Shown here: positions 24,701 to 37,600 of the stretch, piece after piece | How positions within the stretch are numbered: position 1 is the first letter of the stretch | How the letters are laid out: each line of letters opens with the position of its first letter | NCBI GenBank assembly: GCA_037013685.1 | Contig: CM072895.1 | Coordinates: forward strand, 12,002,463-12,066,462 | Length of the DNA stretch: 64,000 nt | From: Acridotheres tristis | Lineage: Eukaryota; Chordata; Aves; Passeriformes; Sturnidae | Direction: 5' to 3' | Program-made: the position numbers and the translations under genes | Notes under the pieces: model-generated | Database searches by the model: none | The model's input: only the letters and a program-made list of their open reading frames with translations | What the model was told of the DNA's origin: nothing

Positions 24701-27700
24701 CAGCTGCAGCCTTATATGGAAAGGAGCTTCTAAAGTACAGTGCCATTTCTACTACTGATCCTCAGTCTCAGGCAGTATTTATTGTGCTGGTTTTATGTGA
24801 AGACACTTACAGGCTACCTAGGAGAACTCTTGCATCCCCTTGTACCTATAAGATACTTGACTCAAAGGTAGTTTCATGCTTTATAAATATCAAGAACATC
24901 TTAAGCTGAAAAGGAATTATTTCAGATGCTGTATGGCATTTCTATATACGTAACGGAAGGTTGAATTCAATTCTTCAGTGAAAGATTTCTTAGTATTTGG
25001 TTCTGCAACATGAGTCATACCTGGTGTTTAGTTTTAAGGGAGTCTATTTCCTGAGTGAAATTCTCTTCCAATGCTTTTATTTTTCCTTCACAGTACAAGT
25101 CCTTCAGACGTAGCTCGTAATCACTTTCTGTCTGTAGATCTTTCACACAAATCTGCAGGTCTAGTATTGCCTGACTCTGTTAGGACATGGATGAGAAAAG
25201 AGTCTTAAGAGAGAGAATATTTGCCATTAGCAACAGCCTGCTAAGGATGTTTTATTTACATGGACATATTATGAACAACAGCCTTTACAGAGAATCTTCA
25301 AACAGAGATCAAGAAGTTCTAGACGTGAAGTTCCTTTGCTGTCTTACAAGATGGTTTATAGAAAAGCATCTTTTGACTTCTCTACTCCATTAAAAGTGTT
25401 TTCAAGAGATTGGGGAAAGTATTCGAGAAAAATCTAATCCACACTTGCTGTTCATGCAATGCTGTTTGCATATTGACAAGCCACTGCAGCAACTCGCTGT
25501 AAACTCTTTGACCAAAGCCATGCAAGCCATATAGGACTGGCTGGTAACATGCATTATGCAAATGCAATTCACAGAAATCCTATGATTTATGTTCACAAAT
25601 TGCTCCTCCTACCTTCTTGTCTATATCTGATCTCATGATCAACACTTCCTCAGCATACTCAAGTTCCTGTTCTCTTTTCACTCCCCCACCTTCTTTATCA
25701 TGCACTTTCCAGATAAATACACAGCCATCCTCTGAGGCAGTCAGTAGAAATTGGTCATCACTTGTTACTGTCATCTTAGAAGGAAGGGACAACAAGATAA
25801 TAGATGAGACATGGAAGAATGAAGACAGTTTTATTTTACACCACATTTTTTTCCCCACCCACATACACTCTCCATTTCTACCCCAGAAAGTCAGCTGTGG
25901 AAGTAATAACACAGTCCCACCACCAACATTTTGATTATGCCTCCTGTTCCACCTTGGTTGAAACAACAAAGGGAAGGGAAAGAATATGTGTAGACATTGG
26001 ATCTGCTTCTGGTCTCAAAGCCACAGGAAGATTTTTGGAAACCTGAAATAGAAAATATCTTCTAGACAATTATAGCACAGACAGGAAATTTGTATGGCAA
26101 TTCTGAATGTCTCTAATGTTTTTCTTTGAGAAGTTGCGTGAGCAACAGGTGGCTAAATGTTTTCTTTTGAAACTACAACTAAGCTCACCAAGAACTATGT
26201 AGTAGTAACTGCTGTCACCTCCTCCAGACCTCCTGGGGCTGTCTAATCTGGCATTGAGTACCTGGGAGCTGATACAGCTTGTAACTGAGGTGAAAGTAGA
26301 GTTACAGTAACTAAAGTTCATATTCTAATGTTGGACTGTGCAAGGACAAGTCAAGTTGCTGTAGTTGGCAGTGATACTTACAATACAAAAATTATGACCC
26401 ATTTAACAACACAGAATATGTGGCTTCCTGGAGAATGGGGACCTACCAAAGCACACTGAGGGAGCTGGCAGAAGTTCTCACTGAGCCCTTTCAGTCGTAT
26501 GGCAGCAGTACTGGCTCACTAGAGAAGTCTCAGCTGTCTGGAAATGGGCAAATGTGATGCCCCTCTACAAGTGAAAGTGGTGCAGTCACCATCCCTGGAG
26601 ACATTTAAGAGATGTGTGGATATGGTGCTTGAGGACATGGTTTACTGTGGATTTGGCAGTGCTGGGTTAACAGTTGCACTTGATGACCTAAAAAGCTCTT
26701 TTCCAACCTAAATGATTCTATGACAAAATTATCTTCCTCTTTCTAGAAGAGCTGTATCAAAGTTCTCCATCCAATATGCCATGTTTTGTAATCTGGTGCA
26801 AGCCACTTTTTAGCCAAAAGCTTATTCCCTGACATATCTAGAGACAGGACTTCTATGAATGCTGCAATATTCATTCTCCATGTGCAGACTCAGCCTAATT
26901 TTAACATATTATGCTATGAATTGCAAAGGAGAATCAGCCCTAAAGGAGCTATGTGCAGCTGGCACCTCAGGGAAAAGAAAGAACTCTGTGCTACCTTTGT
27001 AACAGCACCTGCATGTGCCTGGTACTCGCTGAAATCCTTCTTCAGAGTTAATGGGTACTTCATAGCTCGAATTGTCCCCAGGGATGTACCAACAAATATC
27101 GTGCGCCCGGAACGTGAGACAGCGACAGTCGTATAAACGGCGTCAAAAGCAGGCACCTCGTGCTGGATCTAAAGCATAAACCAACAGCACAAACCACCAC
27201 ACAAAACATGAATATTACATCAAGTATATGATTTCCAGTTGCATGGAGCAATTGTTATACCTCTGCCTGGGGTAGCACATAATGCAGTTAAAAGAATCTA
27301 TATGCCTATAGAAGTACAGCATGAACAGTAATTAGTATTAAGTTTGATACATGAAAAAAAATTAGCTTTAAAAGAAGTATTTAGATATAGAATCTCTATA
27401 TTCATTAGAGTTACCAGTATTAAAATGTCAAGCCAAGCTATGTGTGATCTAAAAGATGTAATGGTTATCACATACAATTTACTACTTTTCTGGAAAAAAA
27501 TGCATGTAGATACAGTGGTAAATGTGATACACTTGTATTTCAGCAGCATAGTTGATACAATATTGCCTAGTTAGTTTGTCAACTGGATTAGAAGATTTCT
27601 AGGTAAATCCAAGTAAAATTACAAAAAATAAAACTACAACAAAATCTCAGGTTTCGTTGTAAAGGACATAAGAACACAAAAGTGCCGGTAAATACCAGAG

Positions 27701-30700
27701 CTTTTAAAACCAGACCAATTCCTATTTACCAAACGGATGCTAAAGAAAGCAAAGCACCAGTACCCTCCCCAGAGAATGTAGCAAAATCCTGGAATTTGTT
27801 AGCTCACCATAGACTTTGAAATTTCTTTGAGAGTTTGGTCAGATCCAACAGCAAAGATAATTTTGGCATCATAAGTCAGGGAAATGCTGCTGTAGATGCA
27901 GGTCTTGAGCACACACTCTGACTCCTTTTTACCTGTCAACAAATTCCACTCATACACAGCACCATGTGTGTCACAGGAGACGAATTTAGTGTCATCTGCA
28001 CTCCATTTAATTGCATGTACCTGACAAAAGCAAAACACGCCAAGGAGCTTGATGTGTAGATTATAGACATACAGCATGGAGTCATTGTACTGGTAAAGCC
28101 ATGACAACTTCAGAATCACACTTCAAAGCCTTACTGAAAAACCTCTAGGTGTTTCTCAACCAATTCTATTTTAGCATTAGAAAAAACCAAATGCAGTAAG
28201 AACTATTTTATGAACACACTATCAGGGAAAAGCTAATTTCAATACAGAGTAGTAGATTTTATTTTTATATTATATTACTGGGATATTTTATTTTGTTCAG
28301 CCAGCTGCCAATCGTTCACCTCCAATTTAAGGGCAGACTTTTCAGGTGTATCTAGTGCATGAACATTTTGCCTTCTGACTAATGAAAACTGAGTTTTCTA
28401 TTTCTGTTTTTATGTTTTGGGGCCATCTCAAGATCCCAAATTGTACTTTACCTCTTCAAAATCAATTAGTTAATATATTAATAAGTTCTACTGTATAAAA
28501 TTTGTTTACTAACCTTCCCAGTATGCCCTTTCAGATTAGTAACATTCTCAAAGGTGATGCTGGAATAAATTTGAATCACATTTCCATTAACTGCAGCAAA
28601 AAGATGGCCTCCGTTACTGAATGAGCACTACAAAAAGAGCATAACCACCCATTACTGTAGATGGAATGGATAAAAACATTCATGCATTGAATTTCAATTA
28701 CATCCTTTAAGATCCAATTGTTGCATGAAAAGAAAACTCCATTACATAATTAGCCACTTACAGTTTTCTTAATCAATGCTTTCCCCTGTAAAATTCAGTT
28801 CTTGAGTATTTTTGAGCAAATTATCCCTTCTGCTGCATCCCAGGCCCACACTTACACATCAGCCTCTGAGCCTGTTCTCCAATAGTCAGAATCTCTCTAA
28901 GCTTTGATATAGGACATCCTATATCCTACTAGGATGTACTGGAGAAGTTTTTATTTTCTGTCATATTCTTTACCACCCTGCTCCCCATAACCCCTCAATT
29001 TCATTTTTGCACCACTCCTTACCTCTCTACACTTTTTCACAGCAAACTCCTTGAAAACATGCATGTCCTCATACAGCAGACTTATATATCGTAGCTTGTC
29101 AGAAAACCCAACCAAACAGAAAAAGCCAGTGGGATGAAGTGATACTGTGTATGCTTCCTCCTGATACTCCTTACACAACTCCAAAGTGCTGAAAGAGAAA
29201 ACCATTGAGCAGGATATTATCTGGCCCAGCAAGGACACCTGAAGCTAAAATCTGACTCTGCCTTCTCCTTGAGGAAGTGTGTTGTTATTTAGTTAGGTAA
29301 TGATCACAGAGATGTTACAGGAAACAAAAGCAAATTTGACTTTCTGGTACACAGAGAAGGAGTGGAAGTGCAAGAGCAAATCCTTGTGTACTCTAATATA
29401 ATGAAGAAGGTAAATGAATTGCTGATTGCAATCCTACACAAGCATCTCTTGAGATTTGTTTTCCCCTCCAGGGAACCTCAAGAGCTGGAGTCATTTTGCT
29501 TAAGAGCTATGCCTAAGAAGCAGGATATGGGACAACAGTATCTTAAGACAAAGCTGAATGGAAGAGTTTTTTCCAAAATACAAGAAATCACAAAAATACA
29601 CAAAAATACATAAAAATAGCTTAATAGAAAAAACTTTGTATTCTTTTGGCACCAGTTTTAAAGTCACTGCATATTCACACTCCCCAAATCATGTCAGTAA
29701 TACCATTTACATCCCACACCACACAATAATTTTACCAGAACAACATCCATTCATATGAGATTGCTGCTGCTGCCTCCTAAATACAATATACAAAAAAAGT
29801 AAGAGGTAATTACAAATACAAACAATTCTTTACTTTGTCTTGTAATTCCAGATGCGGACAGATCTATCCAGGGAACACGTAGCAAGAATGGGTTTCCAAA
29901 TACACATGTCCAGACCAGTGACTGAATTAGAATGCAATGGGAAATTCATATATGCAAAATAAGATGTCTTCTCCTGAGAAGGAATGAGAACATTAAGAAA
30001 TCACAAATATTTCATTGCAGGCAGTTAAGTCAGATAAAAAAATCTATCATGGGTCTTTGCATACAGTTGTAGAATAGACTTGACGGAACCACTTAACCCT
30101 TTCACTGAACTAGTCTGAACACAGCAATGTTTAAAACCTAACAATGTTGGTTTTAAGTTTATAATTAATAATCAAGAAAAGTGATGCAGGGCAGAGCAGT
30201 GAGAGCAGAACATAATTGTAGGTATATAAAAAGGCAAGTTAGATAAATAAATAAAATTGGACCTACAAGAATTCAGTTAATACCTTCTGGTCATGCACAT
30301 ATTTTAAAAGAAGTCAAGTGCTGAGTGATGGAAAACTTCACTAGGATGTCCAGCTACCACATGCTGGAAGTGAAGCACCAATAAAATTTTAGGCTGCATG
30401 TGGAAATAGGACCCCTAACTACAATCCCTCTTCCTGTAAAGATCTTTCTGTATACCTGTACACAAGTTATGTACTCAGTTCCATATAAGTCTATTTCATG
30501 ATAATACATTTTTCACTTGTCTTTGTATTATTTAATTCCTTCAGAATAGGGAAGGCTTTCCATTATGTTTGTATTTCACAAAGAGGTTTCACTTCTAGCT
30601 AGGACTTCAACAACTATCATTTTAGAGTTGAATGAGATTCCCATGGCTGTTCCAGCTTTATCATTGCAATAAAGTTTCTGCATATTACATTGGAGCAGGG

Positions 30701-33700
30701 ACCATGCATTGAGGATACATTGAGGATATCTCAGTTAAAGCCTTAGTAAAGTGGTTCAGCAGTAACAGGCACCCTTAAATGGTCTTAAGTGTTCTCTATC
30801 GTTCTGCTGAATAGCATGAGGTATTCACAGGGAGGGATGCTTGAGCAAGGGGCTACAGAAATACTGCCCTCAGAGAAGCACACCCAGCACTTCATATCTT
30901 GAATTTAAGGGTTCATTTGAAGGATTTAATGAGAATTCATCACAGAAAACAACACCAACTAGCCTGTATCATTTCAATACTGGACATGAAATCTGTGGAA
31001 TGTGCACTTACCCTTATAAGTTTGGTGGAGAACATAGTAAACATGTAGAGCTGATTTTTATTTGTGCTAACTACCATCGTTTCCTCAGAGGGACTGAAGC
31101 ATATACATGTAATGTCCTGTCTGCTTGACTTTTTTGGCTCAGTGCTGAACAGGTCCTGAGGAAGCTGCACAAGAAAGGCATCTCAGGGGTTGTGCCGGGT
31201 TTCTATGATTTGGTAGTAGGTATGCATACACACAAACTTCTATTGTAATGCTCCTCTAATAAGCACATACATAATATCAGCAAGACTTCGATATTTAATA
31301 GCACATAACTACTGCAAGGCAGGAAGTAGAGAACAAGAGGACAGCCTAAAGGTATCTATAACATTACAGCTAAAATAAAGTATCAGGGGACATTTCAGCA
31401 GTAATCTGAAGTATTGCACTAAACAAGAATTAAAATGGTAGTAGAAAAATATCAAGAAAAAAACTAGAAAGTGTCAGAATGAGAACTGCCTAAAAATTGT
31501 GATTTCAGAAAAACAGTTCTTTGTAATGTATCATTTACGGTAGATAAGTCTTATTACAGGGTCTCATGCATAGGGAAAAGCTGACCTTTCAGAATGAGAG
31601 TATGAAGTCTTGACCAGCTCATTAGAGTTAAATATTCTTATGCAGATATTTCAGTAGGTCAACGCATACAGTTTACTATAGAACAGTTAGAAGGATTATT
31701 TAAGCATGCACATGTCTCATGACAGCTCTAATAAATACCTGAGGGGAGAAAAACTTCTTGGGAAAAAAAAAGCAGCCAAGTTCTTAAAAATTGATGTAAA
31801 CTATCTCTTAGTCCCAAAAGTCTCCACAGATAAAGGTTTCCTGAAATTTAGCAGCCTCAAAGCACATTTTATATGTGGGAAGGGAACATACAGAACTACC
31901 TTGCAAAAGGTCATCAGGCACTGACTTTCAGTTTGACCTTTGGCAACTCCTTTCAACATCACCAGGACAGTTAGTTAATCCTTACCATGCAATTTAGCAG
32001 TGTGCTAAAATTTATTATTAATAACTGAATCAGAAACACTCACAGTTCTCTAAACAGGGCTCTGCTGCATAATTGCTTATAAAAACATTTTTCCTCCTTA
32101 CCCAGACTTCTTGACTCTCCTTGAAGACCTCCTTTTCCTTGGTCTTCTCAAACAGAAGAACAACTCCTGGGCTAGGTGAACATGCAAAGCCTTTGGAATA
32201 TGCTGCAACTGCAGATATTTGGGGCAAAGAGTGCTGCTCTAAACCATTATCTTCAAAGGCCAATCCACTAGAAACACCAGAAATGCAATTAAGCAATGCA
32301 TAAAGACTTAAAAATAAAGAAGCACAAATAAAAAAATGCTAAGCAGCAACTGACATCATAAACTGGACAAGAAGGAATAACTAATCTGCAGGCAAAATCA
32401 TGGAACTATTACTAATAATATTTAACAGATTTACCTTTCATATTCTTCTGTTGTTGTATCTTCTTTTAGTTCCCTGGGTGGTTTTCTATACTCCAAACTT
32501 GTCTGCCAGTGCAGCTCTCCAGTTTCAAACAAGGTAAGTTTGCCTGTGTCAGTGCCACATATAACTTCCTCCTTGGACAGCCAGGCATGGCACAAGTAGT
32601 TTTCTGGTTCTCCCCTTTGTAAATTCATCTGCTTTAAATATCCTTCACTGTACTTGAAAAGTTTAAAAAAGCCATTTCCAGTGATACAAACCTGGGTATT
32701 GTCTTGAGGATTAAAGCTCACCTATGGAACAAAAATAGAGGAACTATTTTTTTCAACTATGTTCACAAATAAGCAAATATTTTACCTGTTCTGAAGAATT
32801 TCTATACCAGATACAGGAAAATAAACAAGGCAGAATGGTTCATAGAAACATACAGGAATACCAAAGAGAATAAGAATTAGCCACCATAACTACAATCTGC
32901 AGTTCTCCCCCTTTCAAAGGAGTGTCTATCAAAATTAAATTACAGAAGGCCAAAATACCTCTTTACTACTAATTAACAAATTTTTCCAGTAGCAAGCTTC
33001 CTGAAAAGTGGAACCATTTGTTCTCAAAAGGCCAGGAATAAATTCTTTGTTCCTGTATTTCAGGCTAACACTATGCACATGAATTCATGTAATTAGGTGT
33101 TTGTTTGTGAAAATGATGGAATAGCCATCTCAGTACTCAACATGAACGATACGAGGGGTAATTTGAAATAATTTTTATGCTTAAGGGGACTTTAGACAGC
33201 CAGAGTCTTTATACTGCCCTCTCTTTAAGAACTGAGCTCATGAATGAAGTAGTTCAGCCAACCACTGCTTGTAGCTGTACCCCAGAAAAAATGGCAGCTG
33301 GAGTTCAACCAACACATGTACTAAAAGTATCTGACCTCTCTACATGGAAGACTCTAAAAAGGGGTACCCAAAGCTGGATGAAGAAATCATTTGTGTGGCA
33401 TCAGTCTGCTCTTAGCCACTCTTCTCCTCTGACCTGAACACAGAAGACAGCAGGAAGAAAAAGGTGCACTGAGAGCTTCCAAGAAGTGTCTTACAACTAC
33501 TGAGCACAGCCAATATATTTAGAGTGTGCTTTTGAGGGACACAAAGGGATACATTACACACTCACTGGCCTGTTGTACTGGCCCTGTAACAGAGATCTCA
33601 TGTGATATAAGAGAATCTCATGCGATACAACAGATACATTAGAATGTCCACTATGGGTCAATGCAAAACTTTATTTAGCCTAGTGTTCTATTGCTGAGGC

Positions 33701-34570
33701 CAACAGCAGATGTCAAGAAATGTCAGAGAAACTGTATGATATCTACGGTGTGGAGCCCTCTCCTCCTCTTGTGGATAAAAGACATGTGGCCACGGGAAAA
33801 TGCACTGTGCACATGTCCTGAAGGATAAACCTATGTCCAACCTCGCGCCTGCTAGTTGTTGAGCTAAAGTTTGATCGTTTTATCCCCCTTTTTTGGAAAG
33901 TGAAGTATACTCCCGAAGCAGTCAGCTGCCAAGGGGAATGTTAATAATGAGCCGCAGAGACGCTGGCACAGCTCGGACTCGGAAGTTTTGGAAGCAGGCG
34001 GAGCTGGAGCCGTTACCTGGCAGGGGCCGTCCCCCGCGGCCTGGACACGGACGGACGCCGCCAGCTGCTGCTTCTCCCAGAGCCAGCAGGCGAGGTGCCC
34101 CTCGGGGGGGGCCGTGGCAGCCGCCAGGAACCGGCTGTCGGGAGAGAAAGCGAGGGACACCGTCTGCCGCGCCGGCAGCTCTGCGGCGGCCAGCACCTTC
34201 CGCCGCCGCGCCCGCTCCGCCGTCAGCTCATAGACCGCCAGCACCGGCTGCTCCCCCGCCGCCTCCGACACCGCCAGGAACCGCCGGTCGGGGCTGACGG
34301 CCAGCGCCTGCACGCCCCGGCTCTTCTCCGTGCCTGCGGGGAGCAGAGCGGTCAGGGCGGGCCGGAGTCGGGACCGGGACCGGGGTTGGGGTCGGGACCG
34401 GGGTCGGTGCCACCTGGGATGAAGTTGTGCCACTTATGCTCGAGGTGCAGCCGCAGGCAGCCCGCCCCCGCAGCGTGCAGCACCACCTGCTCCTCTAGGA
34501 AGCACACACCGCCGGCCACCCCCGGCCGGCAGCCGAACACGGCCACGGGCAGCACGGCCGCCCCCGCCAT
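12781..34570 (-). CDS. CFAP57: Cilia and flagella associated protein 57 (WDR65)
   Basis: 22 coding exons join in phase to 1222 aa (human about 1250). In coding order they are 34570-34414, 34333-34017, 32721-32435, 32267-32102, 31164-31012, 29973-29834, 29188-29023, 28627-28514, 28020-27808, 27168-26995, 25774-25613, 25176-25021, 22933-22840, 22202-22012, 21009-20836, 20431-20273, 19879-19736, 18646-18530, 17522-17388, 17307-17164, 13365-13239 and 12959-12781. Residues 1 to about 683 form the WD40 half, with motifs such as [32 protein letters not shown] and DGAVYEWN. Exons 12-22 are charged coiled coil (for example KYQELQ and RDQIQE). The family acts in motile cilia, where CFAP57 is linked to inner dynein arm assembly. 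Every intron is GT-AG. The first two exons are GC-rich and Ala-rich and lie in a CpG island shared with EBNA1BP2. The C-terminus after RDQIQE is short and diverged from human. Largest introns: 13366-17163 and 22934-25020. Confidence 0.95.
17784..17895 (-). mobile_element. CR1 LINE fragment in a CFAP57 intron
   Basis: The plus strand reads AATAACAGAGTTGGAGGAGACCCACCAGGATGATTGAGTCCAAGCCCTGCACAGGACATCCCCAGGAGCCACATGATGTG.., the reverse complement of a CR1 3' end. It lies between coding exons 18 and 19 of CFAP57 and is in the same orientation as that gene's transcript. Confidence 0.75.
26440..26724 (+). mobile_element. Internally deleted CR1 LINE copy in a CFAP57 intron
   Basis: The left part (to about 26570) matches the start of the CR1 reverse-transcriptase region: GGAGCTGGCAGAAGTTCTCAC, then a frame reading [11 protein letters not shown]. 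It switches directly to the CR1 3' end (GTGGTGCAGTCACCATCCCTGGAGACATTTAAGAGATG...) and ends CTTTTCCAACCTAAATGATTCTATGA at about 26724. The intervening RT/ORF2 sequence is missing. It lies antisense to CFAP57 between exons 10 and 11. Confidence 0.75.
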
Positions 34571-34669
34571 GCTGCCGCTAACGCTGTCGCCGTGGTGACC
34601 GCGGCCCCAGCGGCCCCAGCGGCCCCGGAAGCGGCGCGCACGCGGCCGGAAGCGGTGGTGGCGGCGGCG
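34571..34669. promoter_or_regulatory. Bidirectional promoter CFAP57 / EBNA1BP2
   Basis: Only 99 bp separate the two start codons, within a CpG island that spans the first exons of both genes (about 34.0-35.2 kb). An exact X-box matching RYYNYY-N2-RRNRAC lies at 34586-34599 (GTCGCC GT GGTGAC), 16 bp from the CFAP57 ATG. RFX factors use this motif to control ciliary genes. Two identical ETS-type sites CCGGAAGCGG lie at 34625-34634 and 34646-34655, 21 bp apart, on the EBNA1BP2 side; such sites are typical of housekeeping and ribosome-biogenesis promoters. Binding itself is inference. Confidence 0.75.
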
Positions 34670-37600
34670 ATGGCGGCGGCGGTGGCGGCGGCGGTGGCGC
34701 GTCGTGGTTCTTTCTCGGACTCCGGCTCGGACTCGGAGGATTCCTCGCTCTCGGACTCGGAGGTGAGCCCGTGGCCGCGGTGGCCCGGCCGGTGGGGAAG
34801 GGCCGCCTGGTGCCGGCGGCGCGGACTGATCGAACTCTCTCACAGCTCCAGGAGGCCTTCGCGAGGGGCGCGCTGAAGCCGGGGCTCAACGTGGTGCTGG
34901 AGGAGCGGCCGAAGCGGCGCAACGACACGGTGAGCCGGGGCTGCGGGACCAGGGGAGTCCCGGGCCAGGCCCGCGGCCCCAGCGCCGGCTGCGGGACGCA
35001 GGAGACACAGCGGGGCCGCGGGGGTCGGGGCCGGGCGGACTCCGGTGCTCTGCGCTGCAGGGGGGTCGGGTGTGTCCCGGCCGCCCCGAGGAGCAGCCCG
35101 CGGTGTGACCCGGACCCTGAGCGGGCCAGCCGTGCGGATCGGTCCGGGCGGTGCTGTGCTGAGCTCTGCTTTTTCCACAGGACGGCCTGAAGCAGTGTCT
35201 GGCCGAATTCAGGCAGCAGCTCGCGTGGGTGGAAAGGCTGGACGTGACTCTGGGCCCGGTCGCGGATCCCGTTTCTCAGAGTGCTTCTACATCTGATGCC
35301 GTTGACCCTGAGAATGATTTCCAGAGAGAGATGAGTTTGTAAGTGTCGAAGGAGATTTCATGTGTGTTGCTGCGTTTTTGGAGTTACGGTTCACCAGACT
35401 GCTACACTGGCTGTTACTGTGGGACTCTTGTCCATGTTATTGTACATTCGCTGGCTCTGAATGTTTTCCAGAATAACTACAAACTAGTGCTATTATATTT
35501 AACTGCTGTGTGACTGAAAATAAATAATTTCCCTCTTCATAGTAGACTTCACCCTTTGCTGAGAAGTTTATTTTAAAAGCTCCTTGGTAGAAGGACTAAC
35601 TCTTTAACACAAGATACGGATTTTTCTTTGTGGATTTGTTTTGGTGCTCTTACAGTTCTCTTGTTTTGCTTTGCCTTTTATATTCCAACATAAAAAAAAC
35701 TATAACTGGCAATAAGATAAGTGTGTATGTGCAAGATATAAATGTTAATATTGTACTGGCCCCTAAACTGCTTTCAGTAGCGTTGCATGTGCACAGAATG
35801 TTGATATAAATCCAGACTAATGCTTGCTAGGTCGCAGTATCAACCTGCTTGTGTGAGCAGTTTGTGTCAGCACTATGAGGTGCCTGCCATGCGGTGACAG
35901 GGCCGGTGCAGTGGCAGAGGTGGTGCAGTGACAGGGCCAGTGCAGTGTGCAGTGACAGCTGGTGCTGTGCTCTCTCCCAGCTATCGGCAGGCACAGGCAG
36001 CTGTCCTGGAAGCCCTCCCTAGGCTGCGTAAGCTCCAGGTTCCTACGAGGAGGCCGGATGATTACTTTGCAGAGATGGCCAAATCAGACCAGCAGATGCA
36101 GAAGGTACATGCAGTGAATGTCTTTCTTTCCTGTGTAATGTGTGCATTTTAGCCTGTGGTAGGCATTACATTTAAGGTGTGATGTGTGAGTGCTGAACTT
36201 AATTTCTTTTCTGATTCCTATGGCAATGACTGGGTTTGAAACTTTGTGACAGGAGATTTCTTTTTGTTTAGGTATTTCGGTGCAATGTGGGGATTTTTAT
36301 AACAGGTTGGATGATAAAGTAGAAAAGCATGATTTATACTTTGTTTTGAATGTGTTTATTATTAAAAAAGAGACTTTTTTTGTAGTATGTGTAACAGTGG
36401 ATATAAAGTTGCCTATGTTTCTGCTCTTTATCATAAAACTTGCAGTTGAATGTGGTTTTAATGCAATCTTTTTTTTCCTATTTAAGTATCACCTTTTGTT
36501 TATTGTCAGTGTGTTCTGGTTTTCTGTGATTTTAAACTGTATATAATTGAATGAATCTGTTTTAGATGGAAAATTAGATTGGTGTACGAAATAAGACTTT
36601 CACGCATTTCCCTCTTGACTGTAGTCTTTGTTCAAAATGGAACTCTTTTTTGCTTTAGATTTGGAAAAAAGACTACATTGTATAAATTAAACAAACATGA
36701 GCTGGAGTCTAGTTTGAAGGTTCATGTATCATTGGCTCACTGTTTTGCTTTCTGATGGAACCTTTCTAGATAAGGTGAAAAACTTAGCCCGTACTAAGGC
36801 TTAAGTCAATCCTGCACATTACTGTTCTCTTCTTTTGCTGACCTTCATTTGAAGAACAATTTTTATCTCCTACTGAAGTCACTACACTAAATCACGAAGA
36901 TCTGTGCTGAAATCTTTGTAATTCTTCATAAGGCAGCATCCTTATATAAAACCGTTTGTGAACAAGGAGGGAACAGAAAAGATCTTTTCTTCAGGACTAT
37001 TGACTTTTCTTCAGTGCTTTACTTTTAATAATGATACCCAAATAGACTGACAAAATACTTTCAGTTCCATTAGAGCCCATTATAAGGCTTTGTCTTCTCT
37101 GTTGTCTGAGTTTTGTCCTTTTAACCAGATTTTGGCTGTAGATAAGTTCAGGAATTTCTGTAATAACTACTCCTTGAGCTGAAAGGATGGTATGCCTTAA
37201 AGGCATTATCTGATTGAGAGATGTTTTCTTTTTTACTCTCATAGATGTTTCACAAATACTGGCTTCAGGACTGTACAGAAATCATACAATTCTCTTTTTT
37301 TCTTTTGTTTCACTGATAAATTTTGTTTTTCTGTTCCCCAATTAGATTCGACAGAAACTTAAGAGTAAACAGGAAGCAATGGAAAGGTCTGAGAAAGCAA
37401 AACAACTTCGTGCAATGAGAAAATATGGCAAGAAGGTGAGGAGCTACAAAAGGGACATGTGCAAAAGGATCTGTGATAAGAATTTTGAGCCTGAATGGGG
37501 AGCTGAAAGAGTGGGACCACAGGAGTCTGGCTAAAACACACAGAATCTGTCTAGTCTTCTGTCTAGCTGCTCTGAAGGAAAACAGAACAAAAGATAGGAT

